A DNA stretch of 64,000 bases from the NCBI RefSeq assembly GCF_023630705.1, contig NZ_JALQEM010000031.1, positions 1 to 64,000 on the forward strand, read 5' to 3'. The DNA comes from Caballeronia sp. GAFFF1. GTDB taxonomy: Bacteria > Pseudomonadota > Gammaproteobacteria > Burkholderiales > Burkholderiaceae. Position numbers and translations under genes: made by a program. This document shows, piece by piece, positions 53,191 to 61,950 of this stretch. Positions within the stretch are counted from its first letter, which is position 1; each line of letters starts with the position of its first letter. The notes under the pieces were generated by a model. The model searched no databases, had not been told where the DNA came from, and worked only from the letters and a program-made list of their open reading frames with translations.

Positions 53191-54510
53191 ATGAATCGCG
53201 AACCATCCCTGCGTCATCCGCTGCTCGACCGGCTCGCCGAAGCGCGCCGCGTCACGGACGAACTCTTCGATATCGTCAAGCGCGAGCATCTGTACGACCG
53301 GCCGATTGCCGAGCGGCACCGTATCGTGTTCTATATCGGCCACCTCGAGGCGTTCGACCGCAATCTGTTCGACCAGCGCCTGTTCCATCTGCCGAACGCC
53401 CAGCCCGCTTACGATCGACTTTTCGCGTTCGGCATCGACCCGGTGGACGGCGGCCTGCCGACGGACGAACCCGGCGACTGGCCTTCGCTCGACGAAGTGC
53501 ACGCGTACCGTGCGCAAGTGCGCGCTGACATCGACGCGCGCTTCGATCCCATCTCGCTCGTCCCGCACCCCGTTTCCACCGACGACTCGCCGGCGAAGCT
53601 GCTCGAAGTCGCGATCGAGCATCGGCTCATGCACGCGGAAACGCTCGCGTACATGTTGCATCAATTACCGGTCGACAGGAAAAAAGCACCGGCCGATGCC
53701 GCGTCCGAGCGCACGTCGGACCGCGTCCTTTCGCATGAAACCGTGCACGTGCCGGCCGGCAGCGTGACGCTCGGTCTCTCGCGCGAAAGCCAGCGATTCG
53801 GCTGGGACAACGAATTCGGCGAAGTGCGCGTGGACGTGCCTGCATTCGAGATCGACCGCTACATGGTGACGAACGGCGACTATCTGCGCTTCATCGACGC
53901 GGGCGGTTACTGGAACCGCGAACTATGGAACGACGCCGACTGGGCGTGGAAAGAGGCGCAGCGCATCGCGCATCCGGCGTTCTGGGTGCGCGGCGACGAA
54001 GGCGCCGACAGCCAGCGCCGAACCGACTCGGGCTGGAAGCTGCGCACGATGTTCGAAGAGATCGCGCTGCCGCTCGACTGGCCCGTCTACGTGAGCTATG
54101 CCGAAGCGAACGCGTATGCTCGCTGGGCCGGCAAGCGCCTGCCGACGGAAGCGGAATGGCAGCGCGCGGCCATCGGCGCGCCGCACGTCGCGGAAGGCAA
54201 CTTCGACTTCCGCCGCTGGGACCCGACGCCCGTGCAGGCGCATCCGGACAACCGCAGCGACTTCGGCGTGGAAGGGCAGTACGGCAACGGCTGGGAGTGG
54301 ACATCGACGACCTTCGGCCCGCTCGAAGGCTTCAAGCCGTTTCCCTTCTATCTCGGCTATTCCGCCAACTTCTTCGACGGCAAGCACTTCGTCATCAAAG
54401 GCGGTTCTCCGCGAACGGCTGCATGCATGCTGCGCCCGAGCTTTCGCAACTGGTTTCAGGGGCACTATCAGTACGTCTATGCAGGCTTTCGCTGCGTAAC
54501 CGGCCCCTGA
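53191..54510 (+). CDS. EgtB/SenA-like non-haem iron C-S bond-forming enzyme
   Basis: A 439-residue protein with a DinB-like N-terminal domain and a C-terminal FGE-sulfatase domain (from about residue 185). Iron-binding His fit HRLMHAE near residue 148 plus IGHLEAF near residue 50. The FGE part shows YMVTNGDYLRFIDAGGYW, RWAGKRLPTEAEWQRAA and GGSPRTAACMLRPSFRNWF. EgtB, OvoA and SenA join sulfur or selenium to histidine derivatives. Neither EgtD nor the SenB/SenC partners are adjacent, so the product is open. GAGACC precedes the ATG. Confidence 0.8.
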   Translation: MNREPSLRHPLLDRLAEARRVTDELFDIVKREHLYDRPIAERHRIVFYIGHLEAFDRNLFDQRLFHLPNAQPAYDRLFAFGIDPVDGGLPTDEPGDWPSLDEVHAYRAQVRADIDARFDPISLVPHPVSTDDSPAKLLEVAIEHRLMHAETLAYMLHQLPVDRKKAPADAASERTSDRVLSHETVHVPAGSVTLGLSRESQRFGWDNEFGEVRVDVPAFEIDRYMVTNGDYLRFIDAGGYWNRELWNDADWAWKEAQRIAHPAFWVRGDEGADSQRRTDSGWKLRTMFEEIALPLDWPVYVSYAEANAYARWAGKRLPTEAEWQRAAIGAPHVAEGNFDFRRWDPTPVQAHPDNRSDFGVEGQYGNGWEWTSTTFGPLEGFKPFPFYLGYSANFFDGKHFVIKGGSPRTAACMLRPSFRNWFQGHYQYVYAGFRCVTGP

Positions 54511-54532
54511 GCCCAGCCGGGAAGCGTAGAAC

Positions 54533-54551
54533 ATTCGTTCGGTGAACGAAT
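54533..54551. promoter_or_regulatory. Inverted repeat ATTCGT-N7-ACGAAT
   Basis: ATTCGTTC, GGT, GAACGAAT: perfect 8-base arms 22 bases after the EgtB-like stop. The same ATTCGT/ACGAAT arms recur with a 3-base centre at 54605-54619. It could be an operator for the glycosyltransferase gene or a weak terminator. Confidence 0.4.
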
Positions 54552-54604
54552 CATTCTATCGCTTCACCCGGATATCGAACCGGCAACGACATCGCCACCC
54601 GTCG

Positions 54605-54619
54605 ATTCGTGCGACGAAT
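54605..54619. promoter_or_regulatory. Inverted repeat ATTCGT-GCG-ACGAAT
   Basis: Second member of the pair, about 90 bases before the glycosyltransferase start and 70 bases from the first copy (centre to centre). Confidence 0.4.
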
Positions 54620-54711
54620 GAATCGATTGCAGCGGCCACGCAGCGAGTGCATTTCCATTTTCGATGGTCTACCATCGGCCCTTGACGCGACCATTTCACC
54701 GAGGGTAGCCG

Positions 54712-55989
54712 ATGCGAATTGCATTTATCGTCGACAAGTTGCCGGTTCCTTCCGAAACGTTCGTTCTCCGTCAGATGAAAGGCTTCGCAGAGCGCGGTCA
54801 CGAGGTATTCGCCCTGGCCGCGAAGTACGACGACTCTGCGGTGGATCCCACGCGGGGACGCGTGCAGTTGCGCGTCTTCCGGCAGGACGTCAGCATGCTG
54901 CGCCACTCCATGTCGTGCGCGAAACTCGGCGCGCTCGCGTGCATCGACGACAAGCGGCGCAAGCGCCTGTCTGTCGCCCTTCGCGCGGCGGCGACCGGCT
55001 GCCGTTCTGCATTCATCGACATCGTGTCGGGCGGCGACACGGAGGGCATCGACTTCGACGTGGTAATCGCGCACTTCGGCCCCATCGGCGTGCGTGCCAT
55101 GTATCTGAAGGAAGCCGGACTGTTGACCGGGCCCATCGTCACCGTCTTTCATGGTGCCGACATGAGCGATCAGGCGGTCGTCGAACGATGGCTGCCGCAT
55201 TATCGGCGCCTCTTTCGCCTGAGCCCGCTGCTCCTTCCGATCAGTAATCTGTGGCGCAACCGGCTCATCGAATGGGGCGCGCCCGAATCGCGAACGAAGG
55301 TTCACCATGTGGGCGTGGAGACGCACCGGCTGACTCCGCAGGCGAGCAACCGGCCGCTGCATCGCCCGCTCAGGGTGCTGAGCGTGGCTCGATTCACCGA
55401 GAAGAAGGGGTTGGCGTACGCCATCGAAGGCGTGCGCAGTTGCCGGCATCCGGTGCAACTCAATCTCATCGGTTTCGGACCGCTCGAAGACACGCTGCGC
55501 CGCGCTGCGTCGTCCAGCACGAACGAGATCAACTTTCTCGGCAAGTGCGCGCACGAGCGCGTATTCGAAGAACTGAAGAGCGCCGACGTGTTCCTGCTGC
55601 CCTCGGTCGTGGCCAGCAACGGCGACATGGAAGGCATTCCGGTGTCGATCATGGAGGCCATGGCGACCGGCGTGCTGGTCGTCGCGACCCGGCATAGCGG
55701 AATACCGGAACTCGTGACGCACGGCGCGACCGGCCTGCTCGTCGAGGAGCGATCGGCAAACGGCATTGCCGAGGCGCTGTCCGCAATCGTGGAGGGCAAG
55801 GTCGACGTCGAGGCGATCCGCAAGAACGCCCGTCGCAAGGTGGAGAACGAGTTCAACGGCCAGGCGCTCGATGCGGATCTGGAAAGACTGCTCGTCCGAA
55901 CGTTCGGATACGCTACTGCCGCAGGCGCGGAAGACCACGCCTATCATGGCGACGAGGTAGCAGTCGGTTGCAACCGTCCACCCAGCTAG
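54712..55989 (+). CDS. GT4-family glycosyltransferase (WcaL/AmsK-like)
   Basis: A 425-residue GT-B fold glycosyltransferase. The N-terminus MRIAFIVDKLPVPSETFVLRQ is that of colanic/amylovoran-type enzymes; the acceptor half has TVFHGADMS. The C-terminal sugar-nucleotide site shows LLPSVVASNGDMEGIPVSIMEAMATGVLVVATRHSGIPELV (cut), with the EX7E-like Glu pair. It adds a sugar during exopolysaccharide or similar glycan synthesis. The ATP-grasp gene follows 141 bases later. No other capsule genes are present, so the product is unknown. Confidence 0.87.
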   Translation: MRIAFIVDKLPVPSETFVLRQMKGFAERGHEVFALAAKYDDSAVDPTRGRVQLRVFRQDVSMLRHSMSCAKLGALACIDDKRRKRLSVALRAAATGCRSAFIDIVSGGDTEGIDFDVVIAHFGPIGVRAMYLKEAGLLTGPIVTVFHGADMSDQAVVERWLPHYRRLFRLSPLLLPISNLWRNRLIEWGAPESRTKVHHVGVETHRLTPQASNRPLHRPLRVLSVARFTEKKGLAYAIEGVRSCRHPVQLNLIGFGPLEDTLRRAASSSTNEINFLGKCAHERVFEELKSADVFLLPSVVASNGDMEGIPVSIMEAMATGVLVVATRHSGIPELVTHGATGLLVEERSANGIAEALSAIVEGKVDVEAIRKNARRKVENEFNGQALDADLERLLVRTFGYATAAGAEDHAYHGDEVAVGCNRPPS

Positions 55990-56130
55990 TGCCTGCATTC
56001 TCGTTTGACCATTCCGGCGCCGGGCTCCCCGTCGAGCCACGTCGCGTCCAGCATCCGAATCTCGTCATTGTGCGTTCCGATCCTAACTGAGCGAGCGTTT
56101 GAATCGACCGCTGACGATGGAGGCAAACGA

Positions 56131-56991
56131 ATGACCGCCAGACAAATGCTCATTCACGGCATCAAGTATTGCTTGCCCGACAAAGTGTTGTTGAGCCTCT
56201 ATCATCGTCGCAGGATCGGGCGCTTTCCGAATCTGCGCAATCCGGCCACGTTCAACGAGAAAGTCTTGCAGCGGTGCCTTGCGCCCGACCCGCGCTATTC
56301 CGATCTCTCCGACAAGCTGAAGGTTCGCGCCTATGTCGCGGACAAGATTGGCGAAAAGTATCTGATTCCGTTGTTTGCCGCGCCGTCCTCTTTCACCCAG
56401 CGCGACTTCGACGCGCTTCCTTCTACCTTCGTGATGAAGGCGAATCACGGCTGCGGGTTCGTGAAGCTCGTCAGGGACAAGCGCGAGACCTCGTTCGAGG
56501 CGCTGAATGCGCTGGCGCAGCGCTGGTTGTCGACCAACTTCTTCACGGTGGCGAGGGAACGGCATTATCAGGCGATCGAGCGCCGCATCCTGTTCGAGAA
56601 GCTCCTTCTGGGCCCGGACAACAAGGTGCCGCCCGATATCAAGATTCATGTCTTCAACAGGAACGCCGACGATCCGCAAATCTTCATTCTCGTGATTTCG
56701 GATCGCTTCGGAGGACATCCACGCGGGGATATCTACGACCCCCACTGGAACCGGCTCGACATCAAGATGGGGCATTACTCGCGCAGCGACAAGCCCGCTC
56801 CCCGTCCGCACAACCTCGACGAAATCTTATGGGTAGCGCGCACCCTGGCAAGCGATTTCGACTTCGTGCGCGTCGACCTCTATAACGTGGACGATCATAT
56901 TTATTTCGGTGAACTGACCTTTACGCCCGGCGCAGGCCTTTTCCCGTTGACGCCTGACAGCGTCGATTATGAGTGGGGTCGCCTGATGTAA
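56131..56991 (+). CDS. TupA-like ATP-grasp protein
   Basis: A 286-residue protein of the TupA-like ATP-grasp family, often found in polysaccharide clusters and thought to attach amino acids or amines to glycans. Features are NPATFNEKVLQRCL, KVRAYVADKIGEKYLIPLF, STFVMKANHGCGFVKLV (nucleotide-binding strand) and FVRVDLYNVDDHIYFGELTFTPGAGLF at the end. The start at 56131 follows GGAGG. It is probably paired with the GT4 gene upstream. Confidence 0.87.
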   Translation: MTARQMLIHGIKYCLPDKVLLSLYHRRRIGRFPNLRNPATFNEKVLQRCLAPDPRYSDLSDKLKVRAYVADKIGEKYLIPLFAAPSSFTQRDFDALPSTFVMKANHGCGFVKLVRDKRETSFEALNALAQRWLSTNFFTVARERHYQAIERRILFEKLLLGPDNKVPPDIKIHVFNRNADDPQIFILVISDRFGGHPRGDIYDPHWNRLDIKMGHYSRSDKPAPRPHNLDEILWVARTLASDFDFVRVDLYNVDDHIYFGELTFTPGAGLFPLTPDSVDYEWGRLM

Positions 56992-57006
56992 TCGCGACAT
57001 CGCGGC

Positions 57007-59274
57007 TCACAGCAGGTCCTCGATACGGATAGGCAATTCGCGCACGCGCCGGCCGGTCGCGTGCCATACCGCGTTGGCAATGGCCGCATTCACGCCCACG
57101 ATACCGATTTCCCCCAGCCCTTTCACGCCGAGCGGGTTCACTTGCGTATCCGTTTCCGGCAGCATGATGACGTCGAGCTCGCCGACATCGGCATTCGCCG
57201 CAATCAGATACTCGCTGATGTTGTCGTTCATGTACCGGGCATGCCGCGCGTCGATTTCCGTGGCTTCGAGCAAGGCCGCGCCGATGCCCCAGATCATGCC
57301 GCCCATGTACTGACTGTGCGCCGTGAGCGGATTGACGATGGTCCCCGACGCGAACGCGCCGACCATGCGCGAGACGCGAATCTCGCGCGTCAGACGATGC
57401 ACGCGCACTTCCACGAAGTGCGCGCCGAACGCATACGCGGTGGCGTCGTCGCGCTGATGACCGCGCATGATCGGCAGTTTGCCCGCGCGCAGTGTGTCCA
57501 TGGCTTCGGCCTTCAGTCCGCGCGGAATATGCTCGCTCTCGGCAATGACGATTTCGCCGCCCGTGCGCACGACGGCATCGTGCAACGGCTCAGAAGCGTC
57601 GCCGGCACTCAGGCGGCCCGACGCGAACTGCATCGCCTGCGGATCGCGGCCCATCAGCGGCCCCGCCAGCGACGCAGCCCGCGCGAGCTTGTCGCGCAGC
57701 GCCTCGCACGCGGAGGCGACCGCGTGCGTGATGCTCGCGGTATGGCTCGATCCCGCCGCCAGCGCGGCGGGCGGATAGTCAGTGTCGCCGATGTGCACCT
57801 CGACCTCTTCCAGATCGATGCCGAGACAATGCGCCGCCGTCAGGGCGATGACGGTGTACGCGCCGGTGCCGATGTCGTGCGCGGCGATATCGACGCGCGC
57901 CCGGCCATCCGCATGCAAGCTCACGCGTGCGGCCGTCGCGGCAATGTTCGACGGATACGCCGCGCTCGCGCAGCCCCAGCCGATGAGCCAGTCGCCGTCG
58001 GACATCGAACCGGGCTGCGCGTTGCGTTCGTGCCAGCCGAAGCGTTCGGCGCCCGCATCGAGACACGCGACGAGCTCGCGGCTCGTGAACGACTTGCCCG
58101 TGACCGGGTCCTGCGCGGTGTCGTTGCGGCGGCGCAGTTCGACCGGGTCCATCGACAACTGCACGGCCAGTTCATCCATCGCCGTTTCCAGCGCGAACAT
58201 ATAGGGCGTTTCCGGCGGCGCGCGCATGAAGCCGGGCGTATTGCGGTCCGCGTGCACCACGTTCACGACGGTTTCGATGTTCGGACACGCGTAGACGCGC
58301 GCCGTTGTTTCGGTACCCGAAACGTTATACATGCTGGGTCGGCTCGTGAGTTCCCAGCCTTCGTGCCGCAACGCGACGAGCTTGCCGTCGCGCGTCGCGC
58401 CCAACTGGACATGATGGCGCGTCTCCGCGCGATACGTCGCGATGGTATAGCTCTGGTCCCGTGTCGCCACAAGCTTGACCGGCCGTCCCACGCGCCGCGC
58501 GGCGATGGCGATCCACGCGGTGCGGGCCGTCGCGTTGCCCTTGCCGCCGAACGCGCCGCCGACGAAGCGCGAGATCACATGCACCTGTTCGCGCGAGATG
58601 CCGAGCTGCTGCGCGACGTTGCCGCGCAGACCGTAGACGAACTGGCTCGGCTCCCAGATGGTCAGCCTGTCGCCCTGCCACGCGCAGGTGGTCGTGTAGA
58701 GCTCGATCGGATTGTGGTGCTGCGTCGGCGTGGCGTAGATGGCTTCGACACGGCATTCGGCGCCGGCGAACGCCCGCTCGAAATCGCCGATGCGATAGTC
58801 CTCATGCTCGCCCGGCTCGCGCCGTTCGCCCGCGACGCCCGCGCTGCCGAACGTGGCCGAAGCCGGCGCTTCCTCGTAGTCGATGCGCGTGCGCTGTGCT
58901 GCTTCCCGCGCGATCTCATAGCTCGTCGCCACCACCACGCCGATGATCTGCCCGTCGTGCCAGACGCGATCGCTCTCCAGCGTGCTGGTCGTCGCGCCGC
59001 CCGCCTGCTGCTCCGGCGGCTTCGCCTCGCTGCCCACGTTCTCGTGCGTCAGGACATCGAGCACGCCGTCGAGAGACAAGGCATCGTCGGCATGAATGCG
59101 CCGCACGCGGCCATTGGCGACCGTGCTCGTCAACAGGAACGCGTACACCGCGTTCTCCACCGGCTCATCGGACGCATAGCACGCCCGGCCCGTGACTTTC
59201 GCTTCGCCGTCGATGCGGACATGCGGCACGCCGAACGCCGGCTGATGAGAGGCGAGTGAATCGTCGTGGCTCAT
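57007..59274 (-). CDS. paoC: Molybdenum hydroxylase large subunit (PaoC/XdhA-like)
   Basis: A 755-residue molybdopterin-cytosine-dinucleotide-binding subunit. Motifs include VRIDGEAKVTGRACYASD at the start, RFVGGAFGGKG for the cofactor, RAPPETPYMFALETAMDELA and the catalytic Glu in VKGLGEIGIVGVNAAIANA near the C-terminus. It would oxidise aldehydes or N-heterocycles. It is co-translated with the FAD subunit (ATGA overlap). The gene symbol is by resemblance to E. coli PaoABC, based on the FAD subunit's Cys set. Confidence 0.87.
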   Translation of the reverse strand: MSHDDSLASHQPAFGVPHVRIDGEAKVTGRACYASDEPVENAVYAFLLTSTVANGRVRRIHADDALSLDGVLDVLTHENVGSEAKPPEQQAGGATTSTLESDRVWHDGQIIGVVVATSYEIAREAAQRTRIDYEEAPASATFGSAGVAGERREPGEHEDYRIGDFERAFAGAECRVEAIYATPTQHHNPIELYTTTCAWQGDRLTIWEPSQFVYGLRGNVAQQLGISREQVHVISRFVGGAFGGKGNATARTAWIAIAARRVGRPVKLVATRDQSYTIATYRAETRHHVQLGATRDGKLVALRHEGWELTSRPSMYNVSGTETTARVYACPNIETVVNVVHADRNTPGFMRAPPETPYMFALETAMDELAVQLSMDPVELRRRNDTAQDPVTGKSFTSRELVACLDAGAERFGWHERNAQPGSMSDGDWLIGWGCASAAYPSNIAATAARVSLHADGRARVDIAAHDIGTGAYTVIALTAAHCLGIDLEEVEVHIGDTDYPPAALAAGSSHTASITHAVASACEALRDKLARAASLAGPLMGRDPQAMQFASGRLSAGDASEPLHDAVVRTGGEIVIAESEHIPRGLKAEAMDTLRAGKLPIMRGHQRDDATAYAFGAHFVEVRVHRLTREIRVSRMVGAFASGTIVNPLTAHSQYMGGMIWGIGAALLEATEIDARHARYMNDNISEYLIAANADVGELDVIMLPETDTQVNPLGVKGLGEIGIVGVNAAIANAVWHATGRRVRELPIRIEDLL

Positions 59275-60302
59275 GGCATCTCCGGCAGAGCGGCAACTTC
59301 CAATAGCGCGCGCACCAGCGTGCGGCGTCCGAGCTCGGGCTTGAACGTATTCTCCCCGCTAACGACAGCACCCGCGAAAGCAGCATCCGCCGCCTCGCCC
59401 GCGCTATGCTCGTCGATCGTCTTGCCGACGAGCGCCGTCTCCGCCTCGTGCGCGCGCCACGGCTTCGCAACGCTCGCGCCGATACCGATGCGCGCCTCTC
59501 GCACGACGCCCTGCGCATCGAGTTCGAGCGCCACGGCCGCGGACGCGAGCGCGAAGTCATACGACGCGCGATCGCGAATCTTGAGATACAGCGAGCGTCG
59601 CGTCCAGGCGCCCGCGGGCACGTGAAACGCGACGATGAGATCGCCGGGACGCAGATGGGTCTCGACATGCGGCGTGTCGCCCGGCAGGCGATGCAGTTCC
59701 TCGAACGGCAAGCGACGCGTCTGCCCGTCCGTGCCGAGAATCTCGACCTGCGCGCCGAGCGCGACGAGCGCGATGGCGAAATCGCCCGGATAGTTCGCGA
59801 TGCAATGCTCGCTCACGCCGAGCACCGCGAGCCGCCGGTTCACGCCCTCCTTCGCCGCGCAGCCGCTGCCCGGCGTGCGCTTGTTGCACGCGTGCCAGCT
59901 CGTGTCCCTGAAATAGAGGCAGCGCGTGCGTTGCAGGACGTTGCCGCCGAGCGTCGCCATGTTGCGCAGTTGCGGGCTCGCCGCTTTCCACAACGATTGC
60001 GCGATAACGGGATAGTCGCGCCGCAGCACCGGATGATCGGCGGCATCGGCCATGCGCGCGAACGCGCCGAGCTTCAGCCTGTCTTCGCTCGCTTCGATAG
60101 CCGCATGCGCAGCAGAGAGCGGATTGATATCGACGAGGCGCTCGGGCGTCATGACGCCGAGCTTCATCAGGTCGACGAGGTTCGTGCCGCCGGCGAGAAG
60201 CTGCACGGGCGACTTCACCGTGAGTTCGCTGTTGTCGTCGAACGGCGCGCACTGGGCCACGTCGCCCGCCTGCTCGACACTCAGTAGCTGGAAGGGCCGC
60301 AT
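59271..60302 (-). CDS. paoB: Molybdenum hydroxylase FAD/[4Fe-4S] subunit (PaoB-like)
   Basis: A 343-residue FAD-binding subunit: VQLLAGGTNLVDLMK and NMATLGGNVLQRTRC form the flavin site. A Cys set at residues about 121-172 (RCLYFRDT, WHACNKRTPGSGCAA, SEHCIANYPGD) matches the extra [4Fe-4S] cluster of E. coli PaoB, absent in classical XdhB. The start at 60302 follows GGAG; its first base is shared with the stop of the small subunit. Confidence 0.88.
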   Translation of the reverse strand: MRPFQLLSVEQAGDVAQCAPFDDNSELTVKSPVQLLAGGTNLVDLMKLGVMTPERLVDINPLSAAHAAIEASEDRLKLGAFARMADAADHPVLRRDYPVIAQSLWKAASPQLRNMATLGGNVLQRTRCLYFRDTSWHACNKRTPGSGCAAKEGVNRRLAVLGVSEHCIANYPGDFAIALVALGAQVEILGTDGQTRRLPFEELHRLPGDTPHVETHLRPGDLIVAFHVPAGAWTRRSLYLKIRDRASYDFALASAAVALELDAQGVVREARIGIGASVAKPWRAHEAETALVGKTIDEHSAGEAADAAFAGAVVSGENTFKPELGRRTLVRALLEVAALPEMP

Positions 60303-60772
60303 TATCCGCGCTCCGCGTGCGTTGCGTCGCGCACCTGCTCGATGGCGTCGACAATCTTTGGATACGCGCCGCAGCGGCACAGATTGCCGCTCATGTACTC
60401 GCGGATTTCATCGCGCGAATTCGCGTGCCCTTCTTGGATGCACGCGATGGCGCTCATGATCTGCCCCGGCGTGCAGTAGCCGCACTGCAAGGCGTCGCAC
60501 GCGACGAAAGCCTCCTGCATCGGATGCAGCGCGTGGCCGTTAGCGAGACCTTCGATCGTCGTGATCTTGCCGCGCGCCGTGGCGGCGAGCGTGAGACAGG
60601 AGAGCACGCGGCGTCCGTCGATCAGCACGGTGCACGCGCCGCACTGCCCCTGGTCGCAGCCCTTCTTCGCGCCGGTCAGTCCGGCATGTTCGCGCAGCGC
60701 ATCCAGAAGCGTGACGCGTGCGTCGAGATCGAGCACGAGCACTGCCCCGTTGACGAGCAAATCCACTTTCAT
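60302..60772 (-). CDS. paoA: Molybdenum hydroxylase [2Fe-2S] subunit (PaoA-like)
   Basis: A 156-residue iron-sulfur subunit with two [2Fe-2S] clusters: a plant-type one ([21 protein letters not shown]) and a second with CGYCTPGQ and [18 protein letters not shown] precedes the ATG at 60772. Unlike E. coli PaoA it has no twin-arginine signal: the protein begins directly [12 protein letters not shown]. The complex is therefore probably cytoplasmic. Confidence 0.9.
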   Translation of the reverse strand: MKVDLLVNGAVLVLDLDARVTLLDALREHAGLTGAKKGCDQGQCGACTVLIDGRRVLSCLTLAATARGKITTIEGLANGHALHPMQEAFVACDALQCGYCTPGQIMSAIACIQEGHANSRDEIREYMSGNLCRCGAYPKIVDAIEQVRDATHAERG

Positions 60773-61371
60773 CGCGGCTCCTTCACATGAGGCCGATAAA
60801 CGGCGTCGATGCAAGCGCAATCGTTGTGCCGTATTGCGCGGGTGAAAGTGCCTTAGCGGATGCGCAACGTCAGAAAGGCAAGCTCACGCTTTTGTGCGCG
60901 CCCTCGTGGGGGAGCGGTTCACATCGGACGCCATGCGCGCTTCTCCGGGCACTGACAAGCGCATTGAGCATACGACGCCGACGCTCATGTAATTAGTTCC
61001 GCCTAGGGTCGATCGGGATGAAATAAGACCCGACATGTCTGGTTCAAGCGCGTTAACGAGGTGGTACACTGCCGCCGCCGTGAAGGCCGGTGTGCGTTAT
61101 CGGAGCCCGCAAGCGGGCTTGTCCAGCTTACGTTCAGAGCTCACCTGTGAGATCCCAAGTCAGCAGGCCGCGAAGCGCGATTCGCCGAACTGACAGAAAC
61201 AACAGCTAGTCTTTCCACTGGCGAAAAAAAACGCATTGAAGTAAGTTCTGGCGGGTAATAGCGCCTCGACAAACGTCCGGATCGGTGCTCGCACGCTAAA
61301 GAAATCTCCCGCGAGGACGAGAACCAGATCGAGCAACCACGCATCGCGCGTCACGCCTGCCTAACAAAAAC
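60773..61371. other. Long leader region between the pao and bcs operons
   Basis: About 600 bases with divergent operons on both sides and no convincing gene. It holds a perfect hairpin GCCCGC-AA-GCGGGC at 61105-61118 and an A8 run at 61224-61231. Likely contains the promoters of both operons and a long bcs leader. I found no clear sigma-70 match and no match to known c-di-GMP riboswitch sequences by eye. Confidence 0.4.
61105..61118. repeat. Short perfect hairpin in the bcs leader
   Basis: GCCCGC-AA-GCGGGC followed by TTGTCC. It could be part of a structured leader or a weak terminator for leftward or rightward transcripts. Confidence 0.35.
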
Positions 61372-61827
61372 ATGGCCGCTATCTTCGATTATCTGTTGGA
61401 CAGTCAAATATCCAGGCAATGGCGCGGCATGCTGGCTGCGCTCGCGGATGAATTCGAAGCGCAGATCGGACATGACGAACTGCGCGAGCTGATGCATCGC
61501 GTGGGCAGCCGTTTCGCGAAGGCGCATGCGCTGCCGCCCTGCGATTCGACGTCCGCGCTCGCGGACGCGCTCAACGCGCAGTGGCGAGACGCCGACTGGG
61601 GCTTCGTCGAGCTGTCCGACGAGCGCGACCACCTGAGCATCGTGCATTACTGCGCGCCGTTGCCGGCCTTCGGTGAGAGCGCCCTCGCGTGGACGCCTGC
61701 GTTCCTCGAAGGCGCGTATCAGCAGTGGCTCGCCGGCCTGGGCGCGCAAGGGCTCGCTGTGCGGCAGGCAAGCGAATTCGGCGGCGACGCCGCCATCGAG
61801 TTCAGGCTCGCGCGCGCCGCAGCCTGA
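61372..61827 (+). CDS. bcsD: Cellulose synthase subunit BcsD
   Basis: A 151-residue protein of the BcsD family: RGMLAALADEFEAQIGHDELRELMHRVGSRFA at the N-terminus, WGFVELSDERDHLSIVHYCAPLPAF in the middle and AWTPAFLEGAYQQWLAGLGAQ toward the end. BcsD forms a periplasmic octameric ring helping align glucan chains in Komagataeibacter. It marks this as a BcsD-type operon. There is no clear ribosome binding site before the ATG (CTAACAAAAAC), which is unusual here. Confidence 0.85.
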   Translation: MAAIFDYLLDSQISRQWRGMLAALADEFEAQIGHDELRELMHRVGSRFAKAHALPPCDSTSALADALNAQWRDADWGFVELSDERDHLSIVHYCAPLPAFGESALAWTPAFLEGAYQQWLAGLGAQGLAVRQASEFGGDAAIEFRLARAAA

Positions 61828-61950
61828 ATTCGGCATTTTGAATACCGGTGACCGCCGCCTCGACGCGGCGGCATCGACCGCCCGGTTCGGCGGACCACAA
61901 CGAGCAGTACCGGCCACGCATCACGTAAGGCACGACGAGGAAGCGGCATC

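Noticed and set aside
56993..57004. Hairpin CGCGA-CA-TCGCG between the ATP-grasp and PaoC genes as a two-way terminator
   Set aside because: Five-bp stem with a 2-base loop and no T-run; likely chance in GC-rich DNA.
61218..61235. Sigma-54-like promoter (TGGC...GC) before bcsD
   Set aside because: The GG and GC elements are 11 bases apart instead of the required 10, and the TT before GC is missing.
61141..61354. Two overlapping minus-strand frames in the bcs leader
   Set aside because: Short, different frames, no ribosome binding site, composition unlike neighbouring proteins.
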